This document shows, one piece after another, positions 44,884 to 61,247 of a stretch of DNA of 64,000 nt (the first letter of the stretch is position 1; each line of letters begins with the position of its first letter). Where the stretch lies: the NCBI GenBank assembly GCA_028583405.1, contig CM053263.1, positions 3,448,715 to 3,512,714 on the forward strand, given 5' to 3'. The DNA is from Pogonophryne albipinna. Lineage: Eukaryota > Chordata > Actinopteri > Perciformes > Artedidraconidae. The notes under the pieces were generated by a model. It did not search any database. It saw only the letters and a list, made by a program, of their open reading frames with translations, and had not been told where the DNA came from. A program made the position numbers and the translations under genes.

Positions 44884-45784
44884 CTTGCCAGCTCCAGCTT
44901 TTTTTGTGTTTATTTCTAACAGCTTTAATTTAATAAAGCTCACTTTTAGTTTATACCTTTTATACCGGCCTCTCTTTATTCTGCAATTGGATCCTGACAC
45001 CCTTACCTTTACCTTGATAAAGGAAACTCTTAACCCTAGAGAGTTTGGTGCAGGAGCTTTTCTTTCTGGCAAATAATCTTCCAAGAGCGAGGTAGGTTTT
45101 GAATGTTGTGAGAACTGTTTTCAAATCCAGGTGCAACCCAAAGACATCGATCGAGGTTCCATTCAAACAGTTGTCTGGTGTGCACTTCTAGTGACATGAT
45201 GTGTGATTGCCTGGAGACCACACATGCTGGAAGGTGAGTAACTTGTTGGATGAATGTGTTGCATTACACTTCAATGTGCGTCATTGTGTGACACTTACAG
45301 CAGCAGATGAAGTGAAATGTCCACACAAAGTTTGGAACAACGAAAGATTGAAATTGTTACAGCAAGTTGAGACAGTAATACGTACTTTCCATGTAAACAT
45401 TTGTTTTTTGTGAGGAAATTGCTGGTTTATTGATGACGTATGTTATAGCATGTGTGACCTCAGGATAATTCTTCTGTGTACAAACAACTCTGTGATGAGG
45501 CAAATTCTTCGAAAATTAGCAAACTAAATTATTTACACAGCTTTGTAAAACTGGAACCACCTGAAAGCTCGGAAATAAACACAGGTTTCTGAAATCCGGA
45601 GGTTTATACCATCGACTTGGCAAACTCAAAGTCTTTCCCTCTCCTTCCCAAAACAACTTGAACGCTAAATCTCCTTCACCTGTTCCCTTGTCTGTGCACC
45701 ACTTTGGATCCCTGTTGGGGGCCGTTAACTTTGTGACTCATCTCCTGGTCTTTTGTGCACTCACTTTTCTGAAATTGCTGCAGT

Positions 45785-46125
45785 CTGGTAGCATTAGCTT
45801 TTCCTGTTGCTTTTATGTTTTTGGGCCGCAGAGAAAGTTAAACTTAAGTGGAGGATCTGGCTGTATCGCTGAAACAGAAAAATACCCAGCGCAGATGTGG
45901 GACGCCCTCCTTCACTGGGCCGTGCAGTGACCAGCACAGGAGGTTTGATGTGGGTTTTGAATCACCAACATCATACACGGTTTGTATCAGCTGTCCTTGA
46001 CTCGAAGCCTAATCTCAGGAGAGAGGAGAGGAGAGAAAAAGAGAAAACAGAGGAGCACTTACAGAGATTTGCAGACAGGGCCGAGGCAAAAAATGAAACA
46101 AGCTCTCAAAACTTTGTCTTGAAAT
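45785..46125 (+). repeat. 341-bp direct repeat, copy 2
   Basis: Starts CTGGTAGCATTAGCTTTT and ends ACTTTGTCTTGAAAT; see copy 1 at 43225-43565. The homology weakens but may continue about 50 bp further (CTTATCTTTGAAAGCTGCAC against CTATCTTTAAAAAACTTTGC). Confidence 0.8.
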
Positions 46126-46179
46126 GATGGTGCCCAAACAGGACTACTTATCTTTGAAAGCTGCACAACATTGATCTAC

Positions 46180-49100
46180 ATGAATCTTAGGGGTGACTTT
46201 AATATTTAACTAAGACTTTACAAAATTATGTAGTTCAACTTGACAGTTCAACATCTTGAAAATATGTTAATTTACTTTATTGCTGCCTACCAACTTATCT
46301 AAGTATCTCTTAACGTTCTTACGTTAATGTTCTATCTATTTTGTTTCAAAACAAAAGCTTGCTTCAAGCCAAGAAATAGTCCCAGAACCAAACTCGTAAT
46401 TTTTGGTTTTATTAAAATGTGACATGTCAACACATCTTTCATGAAACGGTGTTTATGTTACTCTTGAAGGACTCATAGTGAAAATGTACTATTTCTTTAA
46501 CATTAAGAACCTGCTAAGGAAAGCTATAGTCACACCAAGATCCATGAGTATGCAGAGCAACAGGAATAGTTGCTGTTAGTTTACTAAGTTTAATATAAAA
46601 ATACAAAGTGATGTGATCAATACACATTTTGGGCCAAACAATACAGTACCAACCCTTCAGTAGGCAATATATTTATTCTTAGGGGATATGTTCCAACACA
46701 CATGTACATGTTTTACGAGCAATTTTATATGAGCCGATTATTTACAGGAAATTATCTGTTCTGTTGATAAGAGTTTTGTTGACAAAGCAGTGAAGCAGCA
46801 TGAATCAGTCACGCAAACTGACTAAATGTTACAGTAAAGTGGGTTGTCAGAGATTTATCAGCATCTGGCCCCTGCTGTGACTATTGTTTTGGTAGACAGA
46901 CTCTTTTAACTGACCAATTGGCTGATTGCCTTACAAACCGTCCTATCAAACACATTTGTGCTCGGATTCACAAACACTGACTATGACTGCCAGACAAACG
47001 GCTACGATGAGTCGTACAGATTCTCCATAAACAGACTCATATCAGATACAAACCAATTGCATAACAGGCATAGTCAGGCTTTTACTCTGAAGTGAGTTAT
47101 TTCCTCTGCTGCGAGCCCTGGGTGTCTGATCAGGACCGCGAGTCAGCATTTCAACCGCGTGTAATGATCATTTGTGTGATTAAGCGCTAAGAGCTGGCAC
47201 ACACAGAACATTTACTTTCTTAAAGATCCTCTGACACGCCAAGCCCTGTCAACTGTGGATACATTAAGCTTTTGACACATCTGACAATTGGAGTATTATG
47301 TACGCTCATTACTACAAGCATAGTATGGATACATGCAAAAATATGGGCACAACATAGAAAGGAATGTATAAACACCTTTGCTACATAAATTACTTTCCTG
47401 AGCAAAGGTGAGTCATTTACCAAACGTCTCCGGGCAACAAACACACACCACACCAAGAGAAGATGAAATTGCAATTATGCACCTAACCACAAATAACAAA
47501 GGGTTGGCGTGTGGCCAACACGGTCTGGTTCAGGGATAGTTGGAGGTTGATTAAGTGTAAATGTGTGGTAATACATGAAGGTTAAAGGAACACATTGGGA
47601 TATCAGGCCTTTTTCATTTGTCTTTGAGAGTTAGAAAAGACGGTCAGTATCAATTTAACCACACATTGTTGGGGCATGTTACCTACGTTAGAGAAATAGT
47701 TTAACATTTGGTAAACAATCATGTTCCCTTTCTTGCCAAGTCTTACATGAGAAGCAAACCTGTCCACTAAAATGTAAGTTTCCATGCAACTAAACTGCAT
47801 TTTCATTTATGTTTGGAGAAATACGTATTTTCTTCTGGATAACGGGTGCAGTTTTGAACCATAGCTATTTGGTTAGGTTTGGTCAAAAGAGCACAGTTTG
47901 GCTTAAAATATATTTAGTTACCAACTAACGTCAAAAAGGTTAAATGCTGACTTTTTGTTTCACACAGGACTCGATTAACTCCTTGGTGAGAGTTCTGTGT
48001 TTGTTTGCCCCATCTATCAAACCAACTTTGAAAAGAGAGGCTTGAAAATGTGTCATATCCTAAGATATCAAACTAAAGCTGGTTAGCTTAGCTTGCCATA
48101 AATAATAGATAATGCAAATGTGTTCTAAGAAGTTGCTTCATAATTTCTCTGTCAAAACACGTTAACAAAACATTTCTACTAGCAAATCCAAACTCATTTA
48201 TAAATATCTTGTTTGGCACAGAAAAGAGTACAACTTATGTGGCAACTCTTTCTGTACAACCTAATACAAATAAATACAACGTTGCTAGGTGTATTTTTGA
48301 ACATTACTCCTGAGCAAGGCTAGCTGCTAAACCTCACCCCATCCCTGATTGATAAATGTTTTCCTTAAGGAGAGAAAATGTGTATGTTTGTGAAGGCATT
48401 TCACCACTGCAGATGGATGTTGGTGCTATAGAGGCGTAACTGTGGGTGTGTGCAAACGTCTGTCCCACTTGGTAAGTGTGTGTCAGAATGTGTGTCGCAG
48501 GCGTGTGTCTGGGGTGTGTGTTGAAGGGAGGTCAATCCTCGGTCTGGGTAATTTGCCACAGATGAAACCTGACTCCATTCCAGGAGACCAGCGCAAGCAA
48601 ACGTTTCAAAGCTGCAGGAAATCTATTAGCACCTGGTGGGACTCCCCCCATTTCTGTCCTCTCTCTCCCCCTTTCCTCCATCCTTACATCCCTCTCTCTC
48701 TCTACCATCTCACCTCTCCCTGCCCCACCCCAGTTAATAAAGCCACACAAGACCACCACACTCCCGCTGTGCCACTAAAGCCAGGGGATTAGTGAGTGTG
48801 TGTGTATGTGTGTCTGTTTGTGGCGTGTGGCGAGGTGTGCATTCACGCCAGTATGTGTGGACCTCAGAGTGTGTGTGCAGAATGGACATGTAATGCATGT
48901 GGACCTGTCCTTACACACGTGGAGCCAGTTAGCAGTGAATGAGGTGCCAGACAAGCCTGCAGCAGCTGCCGCTCTAGAAACAATCGCTCACGATCCAGAC
49001 ACAGTAGGCTGCAGTCACCGCAGAGTGCTGACTCTGGGTCAGATCGTAAGAACTGATGTAATTGCTGAGATGATGTGAGTATTTGGGTTTTTCAACTATG

Positions 49101-49340
49101 GTCAGTTTCATACCATTTATTGGCTTTGGTCAGGCCCAAATGTGGACAAAATATGTCCACTATCTTTTATGTGTTTGCATAATAACTGGATTTCACATAA
49201 AGCACCCTGAGGGGATTGTAAGAGTTGTAGGAAACCTCGCCCTGCCAAACAGAACATTTTTCTATCTTTTATTTGCAGGCTTTACATCAAAAGCTGCAGT
49301 CTTGTATAAAAGTTTTGATGGATGTTTGTCAAAAAAGATG
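46180..49340. other. Intergenic, no feature recognised
   Basis: 3.1 kb with TG-rich patches near 48440-48530 and 48790-48890 but no recognised gene or element. An open frame at 48800-49078 looks compositional. Confidence 0.45.
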
Positions 49341-50091
49341 AGATGAGTGGTTCATAAAAAAATTTTCTTACTCAATATCAAGCCACAATTATTGTTTTTA
49401 TTTTAAATCGTATAATTTCTGACTTTTGTTGCCGTCTGTGAGGAAAATAAATGGGGCTCAGAGCCTCAGGATACTGAAATCTTTTTTTCCTTCTAATTTG
49501 TTATTCTTTTCAAAATAACACACTGTTATTTACTCACCAATAACACACAATTATCCTTGCTTTTATTTATTGGTTTAATTCCATAATCTCGGGCTTTTTT
49601 GGCGTCCGTCAGGAACTGAATTTCAAAATAAAAATAACCAGAAACAGACGTAGGCCTATTTCGAGCATCATTGCGATTGTCAACATTTCTGAGTTTAGGA
49701 TGGCCGAAGACACTACACTACCCATAATCCCCAGCTATCGTTTAGGACTACAGTCCCCGTGATTAATCTTCAAGCTCTGGGATTGGATGTTAGAGTGGCA
49801 GTGCACCAAGGTTACAACGAGCGTCAAACAGCTGTTTGAAATGGAACGAAACCACGCCAGACTATCCAAAACTGGAATCGAACGCCCCCCCAGAACTACA
49901 CATGCTGGCTATTGTGTTTCGCAAAATGTTCTATAGGACGTCTCCTGAACGTTTTCGTTTTTCCCACAATTAGAAGTTGCCAGTATTAAACACATTGGTG
50001 TTATCAAATGTAAAACATATAATTAATAAATGGGTGAAAATCGCTTGTGTCCATAATGCGCAGCATTAATATATACCCACATGACAGCTCA

Positions 50092-50230
50092 TTGTTACTT
50101 TGTAATTCTACTCCACTACAATTCAGAGGTTAACCTGGTATTTTTACTCCACTACATTTATTTGAGTTACTTTGCAGATTCTGATTAATGATGTGAAATA
50201 TAAACAACCCTTAAATCAGACTTTAGTTAC
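50092..50230. mobile_element. hAT-type MITE fragment (CAGTGGTGGAAGAAGTA family)
   Basis: TTTTTACTCCACTACATTTA followed by TTGAGTTACTTTGCAGATTC is the characteristic interior of this fish MITE family. Neither terminus is present. Confidence 0.45.
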
Positions 50231-50495
50231 ACCTGAGTAAAATTCAGGGAAGGTGATTGTCAAGTGCCAACAATCAGGAGAGATATTTGATAGTTGGTGC
50301 TTGAGAAGACTAAACATGTATCTGCAATTGACATGAATGGAAACGAGTAATAAAGTATATTCATTACTCGTTATTCTCCACTAATAGTTAATTAAAGACT
50401 GTATATTATGGCTATTTTGCACATCCCTTTCAAGATTTCAAGATTTTCTAAGGTTTATTGACATATCATATACACAACTATGGTGTAGTTATGCA

Positions 50496-51710
50496 ATGAA
50501 TGAAAAACTTGGGTTGCAGCTGAGGTTCCTCAACAGTGCTTTACTGCACACTGCCAAAGCAGCATCCCTCTCCTCTGTCATCATCCTGTTGGACCTGTCA
50601 GCTGCATTCGACACGGTGAACCATCAGATCCTCCTTCGCACTCTCCAAGAACTTGGAGTTTCAGGCTCTGCACTGTCCCTCCTCACCTCATACCTCAATG
50701 ACCGTACCTACAGGGTAACTTGGAGAGGGTCCGAGTCCGACCCTTGTCAATTAACTACAGGGGTCCCTCAGGGCTCTGTTCTTGGTCCCCTCCTCTTCTC
50801 CCTGTACACAAACTCGCTCGGATCAGTCATTAGCCCGCATGGTTTTTCATACCACTGCTACGCTGACGACACCCAATTAATTCTGTCCTTTCCCCGCTCA
50901 GAGACCCAGGTCGTCGCACGCATTTCTGCTTGTCTAGCTGACATCTCTCAGTGGATGTCTGCTCATCACCTCAAGCTCAACCTTGACAAGACTGAACTGC
51001 TTTTCCTTCCGGGAAAAGATTGTCCCACTCTTGACCTGACAATCAACATCGGCACCTCTGTTGTTTCCCCGACTCAGACTGCAAGGAATCTGGGTGTGAT
51101 CCTAGATAACAACCTGTCCTTCGCTGCAAACATCGCTGCTACAACCCGTTGCTGCAGATACACGCTTTACAACATCAGGAAGATTCGTCCCCAGCTGACC
51201 CAGAAAGCCACGCAGGTTCTGGTCCAGGCTCTCGTCACCTCACGCCTAGACTACTGCAACTCCCTCCTGGCTGGTCTACCTGCATGTGCCATCCGACCTC
51301 TGCAGCTCATCCAGAATGCAGCTGCTCGTCTGGTCTTCAACCTTCCAAAATTTTCCCACACCACTCCGCTCCTCAGCTCCCTTCACTGGTTTCCGGTAAC
51401 TGCTAGAATCCACTTCAAGACAATGGTACTTGCGTACCATGCTGCGAATGGATCTGGCCCTTCCTACATCCAGGACAGGGTTAAACTGTACACCCCAGCA
51501 CGTGCAGTCCGCTCTGCATCAGCCAAACGACTCGCTGCACCCTCGCTGCGAGGGGGACCCAAGTTCCCATCAGCAAAAACACGTGGGTTTGCTATCCTGG
51601 CTCCAAAATGGTGGAATGAGCTCCCCATTGACATCAGGACAGCAGAAAGCCTGCACATCTTCCGGCGCAGACTGAAAACTCATCTCTTTCGACTCCACCT
51701 CGAGCGATAG
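50496..51710 (+). CDS. L2-clade LINE reverse transcriptase, 5'-truncated
   Basis: This 404-codon open frame contains the RT palm motifs LLDLSAAFDTVNH (about residues 31-43), TGVPQGSVLGPLLF (88-101) and the catalytic YADD (122-125), then the thumb and C-terminal tail ending PKWWNELP and FRRRLKTHLF. The endonuclease and the N-terminal RT motifs are missing, so it is a 5'-truncated insertion. The first dozen codons appear to come from flanking repeat sequence rather than the LINE. The 3' end carries the L2-type TAAGTCGCTTTGGATAAAAG tail and (TAATG)n at about 51875-51930. The frame is uninterrupted, suggesting a fairly young copy. Confidence 0.9.
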   Translation: MNEKLGLQLRFLNSALLHTAKAASLSSVIILLDLSAAFDTVNHQILLRTLQELGVSGSALSLLTSYLNDRTYRVTWRGSESDPCQLTTGVPQGSVLGPLLFSLYTNSLGSVISPHGFSYHCYADDTQLILSFPRSETQVVARISACLADISQWMSAHHLKLNLDKTELLFLPGKDCPTLDLTINIGTSVVSPTQTARNLGVILDNNLSFAANIAATTRCCRYTLYNIRKIRPQLTQKATQVLVQALVTSRLDYCNSLLAGLPACAIRPLQLIQNAAARLVFNLPKFSHTTPLLSSLHWFPVTARIHFKTMVLAYHAANGSGPSYIQDRVKLYTPARAVRSASAKRLAAPSLRGGPKFPSAKTRGFAILAPKWWNELPIDIRTAESLHIFRRRLKTHLFRLHLER

Positions 51711-51930
51711 AATTACTAACAAAGAACTGCTAACAGAGCACTTATATACTAATAAAGGACTGGCTTATCTATAGCCAGTTGAGTAGCACTTGAAATGTTT
51801 GGCTCTATGAAACCTGATGTACGTATATGATTCTGTTTTCTTCAAGGTTATGTCTTCCTGGTCCAATGTACTTATTGTAAGTCGCTTTGGATAAAAGCGT
51901 CAGCTAAATGCAATGTAATGTAATGTAATG
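51711..51930 (+). mobile_element. L2 LINE 3' UTR and (TAATG)n tail
   Basis: GTCGCTTTGGATAAAAGCGT followed by CAGCTAAATGCAATG and three TAATG units, the standard 3' end of teleost L2/Maui-like LINEs. Confidence 0.85.
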
Positions 51931-52980
51931 CTTTACAAGACATCTATCAATATGTGTATATACCTCCACCATTAAACTGTCATATTCTGCACATTTCTTA
52001 TACTATCTACATACATAAGAGTATAATTCATATGTATAATATCAGTTAAAATAAGTGCTTCAACATAGTTAACAGTGGAGGAAAGCAATATATTAGACGT
52101 TAAGTACTTTGTCAGGCTTAATATTTATCTGTAGATAGATACCCCCAAAGTTTTTTTCTTATTTAAAAGAAGACCTTAATCTAAAGTATTATTTAATGTT
52201 TAAATAAAGGTTAATTCGTTTTTCTGTTTTGCACCTCCTCCTATTAATATCTTTGTACATCCTGCACTAAACTGTTTTATTGTAGAGATCACTTATAGTA
52301 TCTTCTTGATTTTTTATATTCTATATTTCTATCACAGACCTTCTACTTTCCCCCTATGAAAGTATGTACTCTTAATATTTTTTTCATCAAATATAACACA
52401 TAAAAACAATAATGCAATAACGTGCTTTAACCACTTGGCGGATCACACAAGGTACACACAGCCATAATAACTTTGTATTATTAGTGTAGGACACTTATGT
52501 ATGTACAACATCTGAAGATGTGTAGTTTTATTCATGCTTTCACATAATTTTACAGCATATTGCTATACTCTATCAGACTCAGTATTTACATTCTTACATT
52601 CAAAGAAAATCAGTAATATCTTTAAAAACTCCTTAAAAAGTCCTTTTATATCAGCTGTGCACCGTTATGGTGTAAATATAACCTATCTGTGAATTAGATC
52701 AAATGTAAAAGTCAGCCGAATTAGTGTTGATACTGCAAGGAGACGTATTGTGTGAAGAGAAATTGAAGATGTTGTTTAATTGTTGATATATTTATGATCC
52801 ACGTCAAGTATTCAGTTTCGGCGGCATTTCTTCAGTTTTTCCAAAGGTCTTCTCATCAGGGCTCTATAAATAAAGAACTACGGCAGATCTATAATATGTA
52901 ATGCAGCCGAACCGTGTATTACAATGCCGTTATGTGATGACTTTCAAAGAGAAAAGCAAGAGCACTCGGAATTAAGTATT
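51931..52980. other. Interior of the composite element, no feature recognised
   Basis: AT-rich sequence between the LINE tail and the right arm; no coding-like frame seen. Confidence 0.4.
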
Positions 52981-53618
52981 ATTTTATTCTTTTAAAATGT
53001 TTTCCGGATTTCATATAATATAAACACCAAATCCCAGCATGCATTGCGGCTAAAACATCCAATCAGCAAGCTTAAACCATAGCTGAGGATCTTGGGTAAT
53101 CGCTCGAAATGTCTGTTTCCGGTTATTGTTATTTTGAAATTCAGTTCCTGACGGACGCCAAAAAAGCCCGAGATTATGGAATTAAACCAATACATAAAAG
53201 CAAGGATAATTGTGTGTTATTGGTGAGTAAATAACAGTGTGTTATTTAGAAAAGAATAACAAATTAGAAGGAAAAAAAGATTTAAAAAATACAGATTTCA
53301 GTATCCTGAGGCTCTGAGCCCCATTTATTTTCCTCACAGACGGCAACAAAAGTCCGAAATTATACGATTTAAAATAAAAGCAATAATTGTGGCTTGATAT
53401 TGAGTAAGAACATGTTTTTATGAACCACACAGCTTCCGGTCTTCCACGACCCGACCGGAGAAAAAGACGTGCTGCAGGCACGAAACACATTACCAGTAGA
53501 AATACATTGCTTTTAAAATCGTGCTGTGCAACACGAAAAAAAGGGGAAAATCGTGTTGGTGAACACGAATCAATAAATTAAAAATCGTGTTGGTGAACAC
53601 GAAATGCCATGAGACTGG

Positions 53619-57300
<3,682 letters not shown>

Positions 57301-57814
57301 CAAAGGGAGAAAAAAGGGACCAAAGAAAAATTGAATGACCTGCACGCGTCTTAATGAGGGAGGGCCGGGCGTCTGGCATTTACCTCAAACCATTTCTTCC
57401 CCCTGCTGCTCTCTCTCTGGAGGGCTTTAAGTCCGCCGCCCGTTAACGGCTAAAGTGTGGATTTCCTGTCAAATAAGGGTTAGGGCCCAACAAAAGTCCT
57501 GTTCGCTGGTACCTAAATAGGATTACTTCCAGCTGCCCCATCTAAACACACACACAAACACACAAACCTAATGTCTTATATAGTCCCTTTAGGGATTTAA
57601 ACCTGGTCTGCGGTGCTTCATTTTGCCTTTTATAGTGACCTTATTGTACCTTTATGGATCTTTTAAACTCCAATTATCTTTGTAACATGTATATGGTAAA
57701 GATATATTGGACCTTATAAACTTGCATGCAGTAGCGTGTGAGACATATCAAGTAGTAGTATCCTTGTATATTATAAACTGTATAGTTCTTTAAACCTGCT
57801 GTTCTTAACTTGTG

Positions 57815-57930
57815 TGATCCTGGTCAAATTTAACCGGTCTGTTTTACCTGCTCTTACATTAACACAGAAACCATTAATCGTCACTACATTTTATTTAACA
57901 CCTCTTTCTTTTGAAGAGGTTACAGTTTTG
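57815..57930. mobile_element. Fragment related to the piggyBac-like MITE at 7430
   Basis: TCCTGGTCAAATTTAACCGG, then TTACATTAACACAGAAACCA and CACTACATTTTATTTAACA align with 7465-7560. The right terminus and second TTAA are not recognisable. Confidence 0.5.
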
Positions 57931-58185
57931 CCGTTATGTCATAGATGTCTATGTTTGTTTTGCAGAAATATCTTCCAAAATGAGCTCCACCAGCCTGTGG
58001 TTTATGATGGCTAGATTCAAGTTGCTGCAGCCACTGACATAATGTAAGTACCACAAACAAACGCATGGCTAATTTAAACCATGGACTGACTACACATTTT
58101 AAGGTAGTGTTATTTTGGCTCACAGTTTCATAAGTTTGGTCTAATTTAGCAAAGTGCGTTATGGGATAACTGATGATATCTAGAC

Positions 58186-58339
58186 CAGTGGTTATCAAAC
58201 TTTTTTCAATAATGTACCCCCTTTGAAAAAAAAGTTCAGCGAAGTACCCCCTGATCAGCGCAAAAACTATTTGTTAGGGGAAAAAAGCCTATATAAAGAG
58301 GTACAGTACAGCGCTGCACCATCAGTGTCTGATTTATTA

Positions 58340-58378
<39 letters not shown>

Positions 58379-59242
58379 CTGAGACAATCCATCACTAAAT
58401 TCGTGGCAAACCAATTTTAACATCATGCAATAACACTAAGACGACATTATTGCATTGAACTGATCTTTTTAATAAGTTGTACTTACATAGTGAGAAACAT
58501 GGGCTCGTGCTTCACTGAGGATCTTTGTCATTCTGACAGGGAGGCAAACTGCAGTTATTAGACTTCGTGTTTTGAAGTATGTGTAACTCTGTTCATATAA
58601 AACCCACACTGCTCAAACTTCGTTACTTTCCCTAAAATTGGTGTTAATTTATTTTGGGGCGTGGGGAATGAAGAGAAAAAAAAATATGAGCATTTTTTGA
58701 GCATGGGATTTTGACCCCTCATATAAACATATGCATAATGCTATACTTTGCGGCCACACGCCGTTGCCAAGCAACGCTTATTGTTTAGGTGTCCTTTGAT
58801 AAGCAGGCAGTCATATTATTAGCTCATTAAGTCAGCTCTTCCGGATCACAGCTCCCCCGCTGTGACGGACCGTTGAGCGGAGCAACATTAAATACACTAA
58901 GAGTAACACACTTAGCTAATTTATCTACTCTGGAACTAGCTAAACTAGTTATAAATATGTGTATTCTTTACTGTGTCACTTATTACAGGTTCAGCGAGCT
59001 GCACGAGACTGACGGGCTGTCAGGAGAGGGAGAGGAAAAGAGAGCACTCCGTTTATTGTTCCCATTTTATTATCCAGAATTACTGTAAACCTTTGAAGAA
59101 AGTAGTTAATCTACTATTAGTAGTTTGTTTAAATGCATTAATTATGTTTTTTTTTTCATTAACATAAAATAAATCTCACGTACCCCCTGCAGTACTGCAA
59201 CGTACCCCTAGGGGTCCGCGTACCCCTATTTGAGAACCACTG
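58186..59242. mobile_element. hAT-type non-autonomous element (1.06 kb)
   Basis: Terminal inverted repeats CAGTGGTTATCAAAC and TTTGAGAACCACTG are flanked by an exact 8-bp ATCTAGAC duplication (58178-58185, 59243-59250). Subterminal GTACCCC motifs repeat at both ends. The interior has a (CAA)n tract at 58340-58379. No transposase coding was recognised; internal open frames include a poly-Gln artefact of the CAA tract. Confidence 0.88.
58340..58379 (+). repeat. (CAA)n microsatellite inside the hAT element
   Basis: Thirteen CAA/ACA units in a row, within the non-autonomous hAT element. Confidence 0.9.
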
Positions 59243-59250
59243 ATCTAGAC

Positions 59251-60714
59251 TATATGATTCCAATAGTAGAGGTGAAATCCTGCTGTTATTTTTGTAAACA
59301 GACTTTCAGCATGTTTTTGTGATTCTGATTTGGTAATTAAATTACCAAATGTTTTCTCTGCCTTGGCGTCCATGTTCTTGGGAGTGGGAAAAGTGGAGAG
59401 AGTGCAACTTTGTGCTGCGCCTAGGTTCCCCTGCCTGGGCGTAACACTGCCCCCAACTTATTTTGAGAACATTGCTACCGGTTCTCATCTAAGCCGTGAA
59501 AAGAATCTTGGCACTGTGTTATCCTTACCTTCTTTTGTGGTGACTGTTTGAACCGCGGGGCAAATATTCCCAAAAATATTTTGTGTCTTTAATCACGGTA
59601 TATACAAAGAGGTTGTCTCATGATGTTGCAAAAACTGTAGCCCTGAATCAGTACATCAGGTGTTTGTAATTTGTCTTTTTATTCAGCAAATTAATCATAA
59701 AGGAACAGACTGAGAATACAAAAAAAAATCCTGACACATGAAATATAGTCAACAGCTTTCATTATAATGAAATGATAACCGTGTCATCAGGATTAGGTAC
59801 AGTTTTGCTGATGGATACTTCAGGCTCTTTTCTGGTTGACGTTATATGCTTTTGCACTTTGTATGTTACAGTATGGTATTTTGCAACTGGTTAATCCTTT
59901 GAGGATGCAATCACTACTTGGAGCCAAATGTTCTCTGGCACACATGAAGAGTTTCCCATCTGCCTTTTCAGTTGAAGCCGAAGTGAAGCGGATGAGGAGA
60001 GACAGATATATATTTTTTTAAGAACCTGTTTGATGACCTGCAGCCCTAAGCAAGGTACATTATATTTTTTATGGCCACCACTAGTTTCCATCAGTTCATT
60101 TTCCTAATTCTAATATTGAGTTAAACATAACCACCTGTTGCTATAAGATCAACGTGTGAGGTATAACTTTCTAAACACACCATACAGAGTTTATTAGTTG
60201 ACCTTAATATTGGTAATTAAATTGTTGCATCATGTTTGAGCTTAAATACATTAAATAAAACCTTTAGGGTTGCAATGTTGTAAAAGGTTTGGCTGGCTGG
60301 GGAGTCAATAAAAGTCATAAAAAATTGAATTACACGCTTTATAGTATGCCACCAAACATGCAGTTATGAATGTTTATAGTTAATGATATTATGTGCGGGT
60401 TTTTCACTCTCTCATAAGTCAAACACAACCGAAACTAAAAATACATTTTAATAATAAAATATTTTACTTTAGTTATAAATGCTGATAAGACAATACTTCA
60501 TGACAATGTTAAAGGGCTTGCTTGACATATTAAGGATACATTATAATAAAGTTCTCTTCAAACCGGGCCAATCAAGCCAGATTACAGTATGACTTGCAAA
60601 TGAGAAATGTTTACAGATTACTTATTTGTTTCTGTAAAACTAATATGTCTGGCTTTCCTGATAACATGTACAAATGTTGTCAAATATTAGTAAAAAGTAA
60701 GAAAACAGTAAGAG
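59251..60714. other. Intergenic, no feature recognised
   Basis: 1.5 kb of AT-rich sequence between the hAT element and the minus-strand LTR element. Confidence 0.45.
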
Positions 60715-61175
60715 TGTCACAATCTTAAGGAGAACCCAAATGCAGCACTCGAGAAACCAAGGAGAATTGGTAATAAACTTTATTGGAGATTCCACTGGAT
60801 CTGAGGAATACCAACAGAGCAGTTTAACGCACCGGAGGACAGCGGGCAGAAGGTGAGTCAGGGACAGGCAGAGAGTCAGGGAGTAAGCGAGGCGGTCAGC
60901 GTAGATACAGGCAGGGTCGGATAACAGGCCAGACAGGATAGTCGAGGGACAGGCAGGATCAGGGAACAGGCAAGGCAATCTGGTATACAACGTGGGAAAG
61001 ACAAGCATGAGGCAAAGTACAATCTGGCAAAGAGTGTGTGTAAGGTGCGGGTTTAAATACTGGCATAAACTAATGGGTGCAGAAGAGAAAGAGAGTGAGC
61101 TAACGAGTGGGTGTGGAAAACAGGTGAGACAGGTGAATGGAAAACTACTGTTGAATGATGGAGCAGACTATGACA
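60715..61175 (-). repeat. 3' LTR of the minus-strand chromovirus
   Basis: On the plus strand it runs from TGTCACAATCTTAAGG to GCAGACTATGACA, giving TGTCA/TGACA inverted ends. It adjoins GAACCCCCCCCCTTA, the complement of a polypurine tract. The second LTR is outside the window, so the boundary is inferred from structure alone. Confidence 0.7.
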
Positions 61176-61247
61176 GAACCCCCCCCCTTAATGGACGGCT
61201 CCTGACGTCCCTAAATGCTAATCTACAGAGGAGGGTGGGAGGTGGGA

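Larger units (their letters stand above)
43682..44999 (+). mobile_element. Candidate solo LTR interrupted by a hAT element
   Basis: The outer sequence starts TGTCATGTTTTAC and ends GGATCCTGACA, with TG..CA ends inside a short TGTCA/TGACA inverted repeat. It contains TTTAATAAAG near the 3' end, as expected of a Ty3/gypsy LTR of about 380 bp once the insertion is removed. No clear 5-bp target duplication was found, so the solo-LTR call is tentative. Confidence 0.5.
49349..53618. mobile_element. Large composite relative of the 24792 palindrome, with nested LINE
   Basis: Outer arms (about 49349-49670 and 53120-53430) are inverted copies, e.g. CCTCAGGATACTGAAATC against GATTTCAGTATCCTGAGG. Inner left sequence 49690-50090 is a diverged copy of 25200-25680. 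The right end 53485-53618 reproduces the terminus of the 24792 element, including its three TCGTGTT..AACACGA motifs and CCATGAGACTGGG. The matching left terminus is missing, so the copy is truncated or rearranged. An L2 LINE occupies about 50533-51930. No transposase was recognised. Confidence 0.65.

Noticed and set aside
48800..49078. 92-residue open frame with an Ala/Leu-rich middle
   Set aside because: The first third is TG-repeat-derived Cys/Val; no family resemblance and no convincing splice sites around it.
58223..58420. Open frame with a poly-Gln run
   Set aside because: Produced by the (CAA)n tract inside a non-autonomous hAT element.
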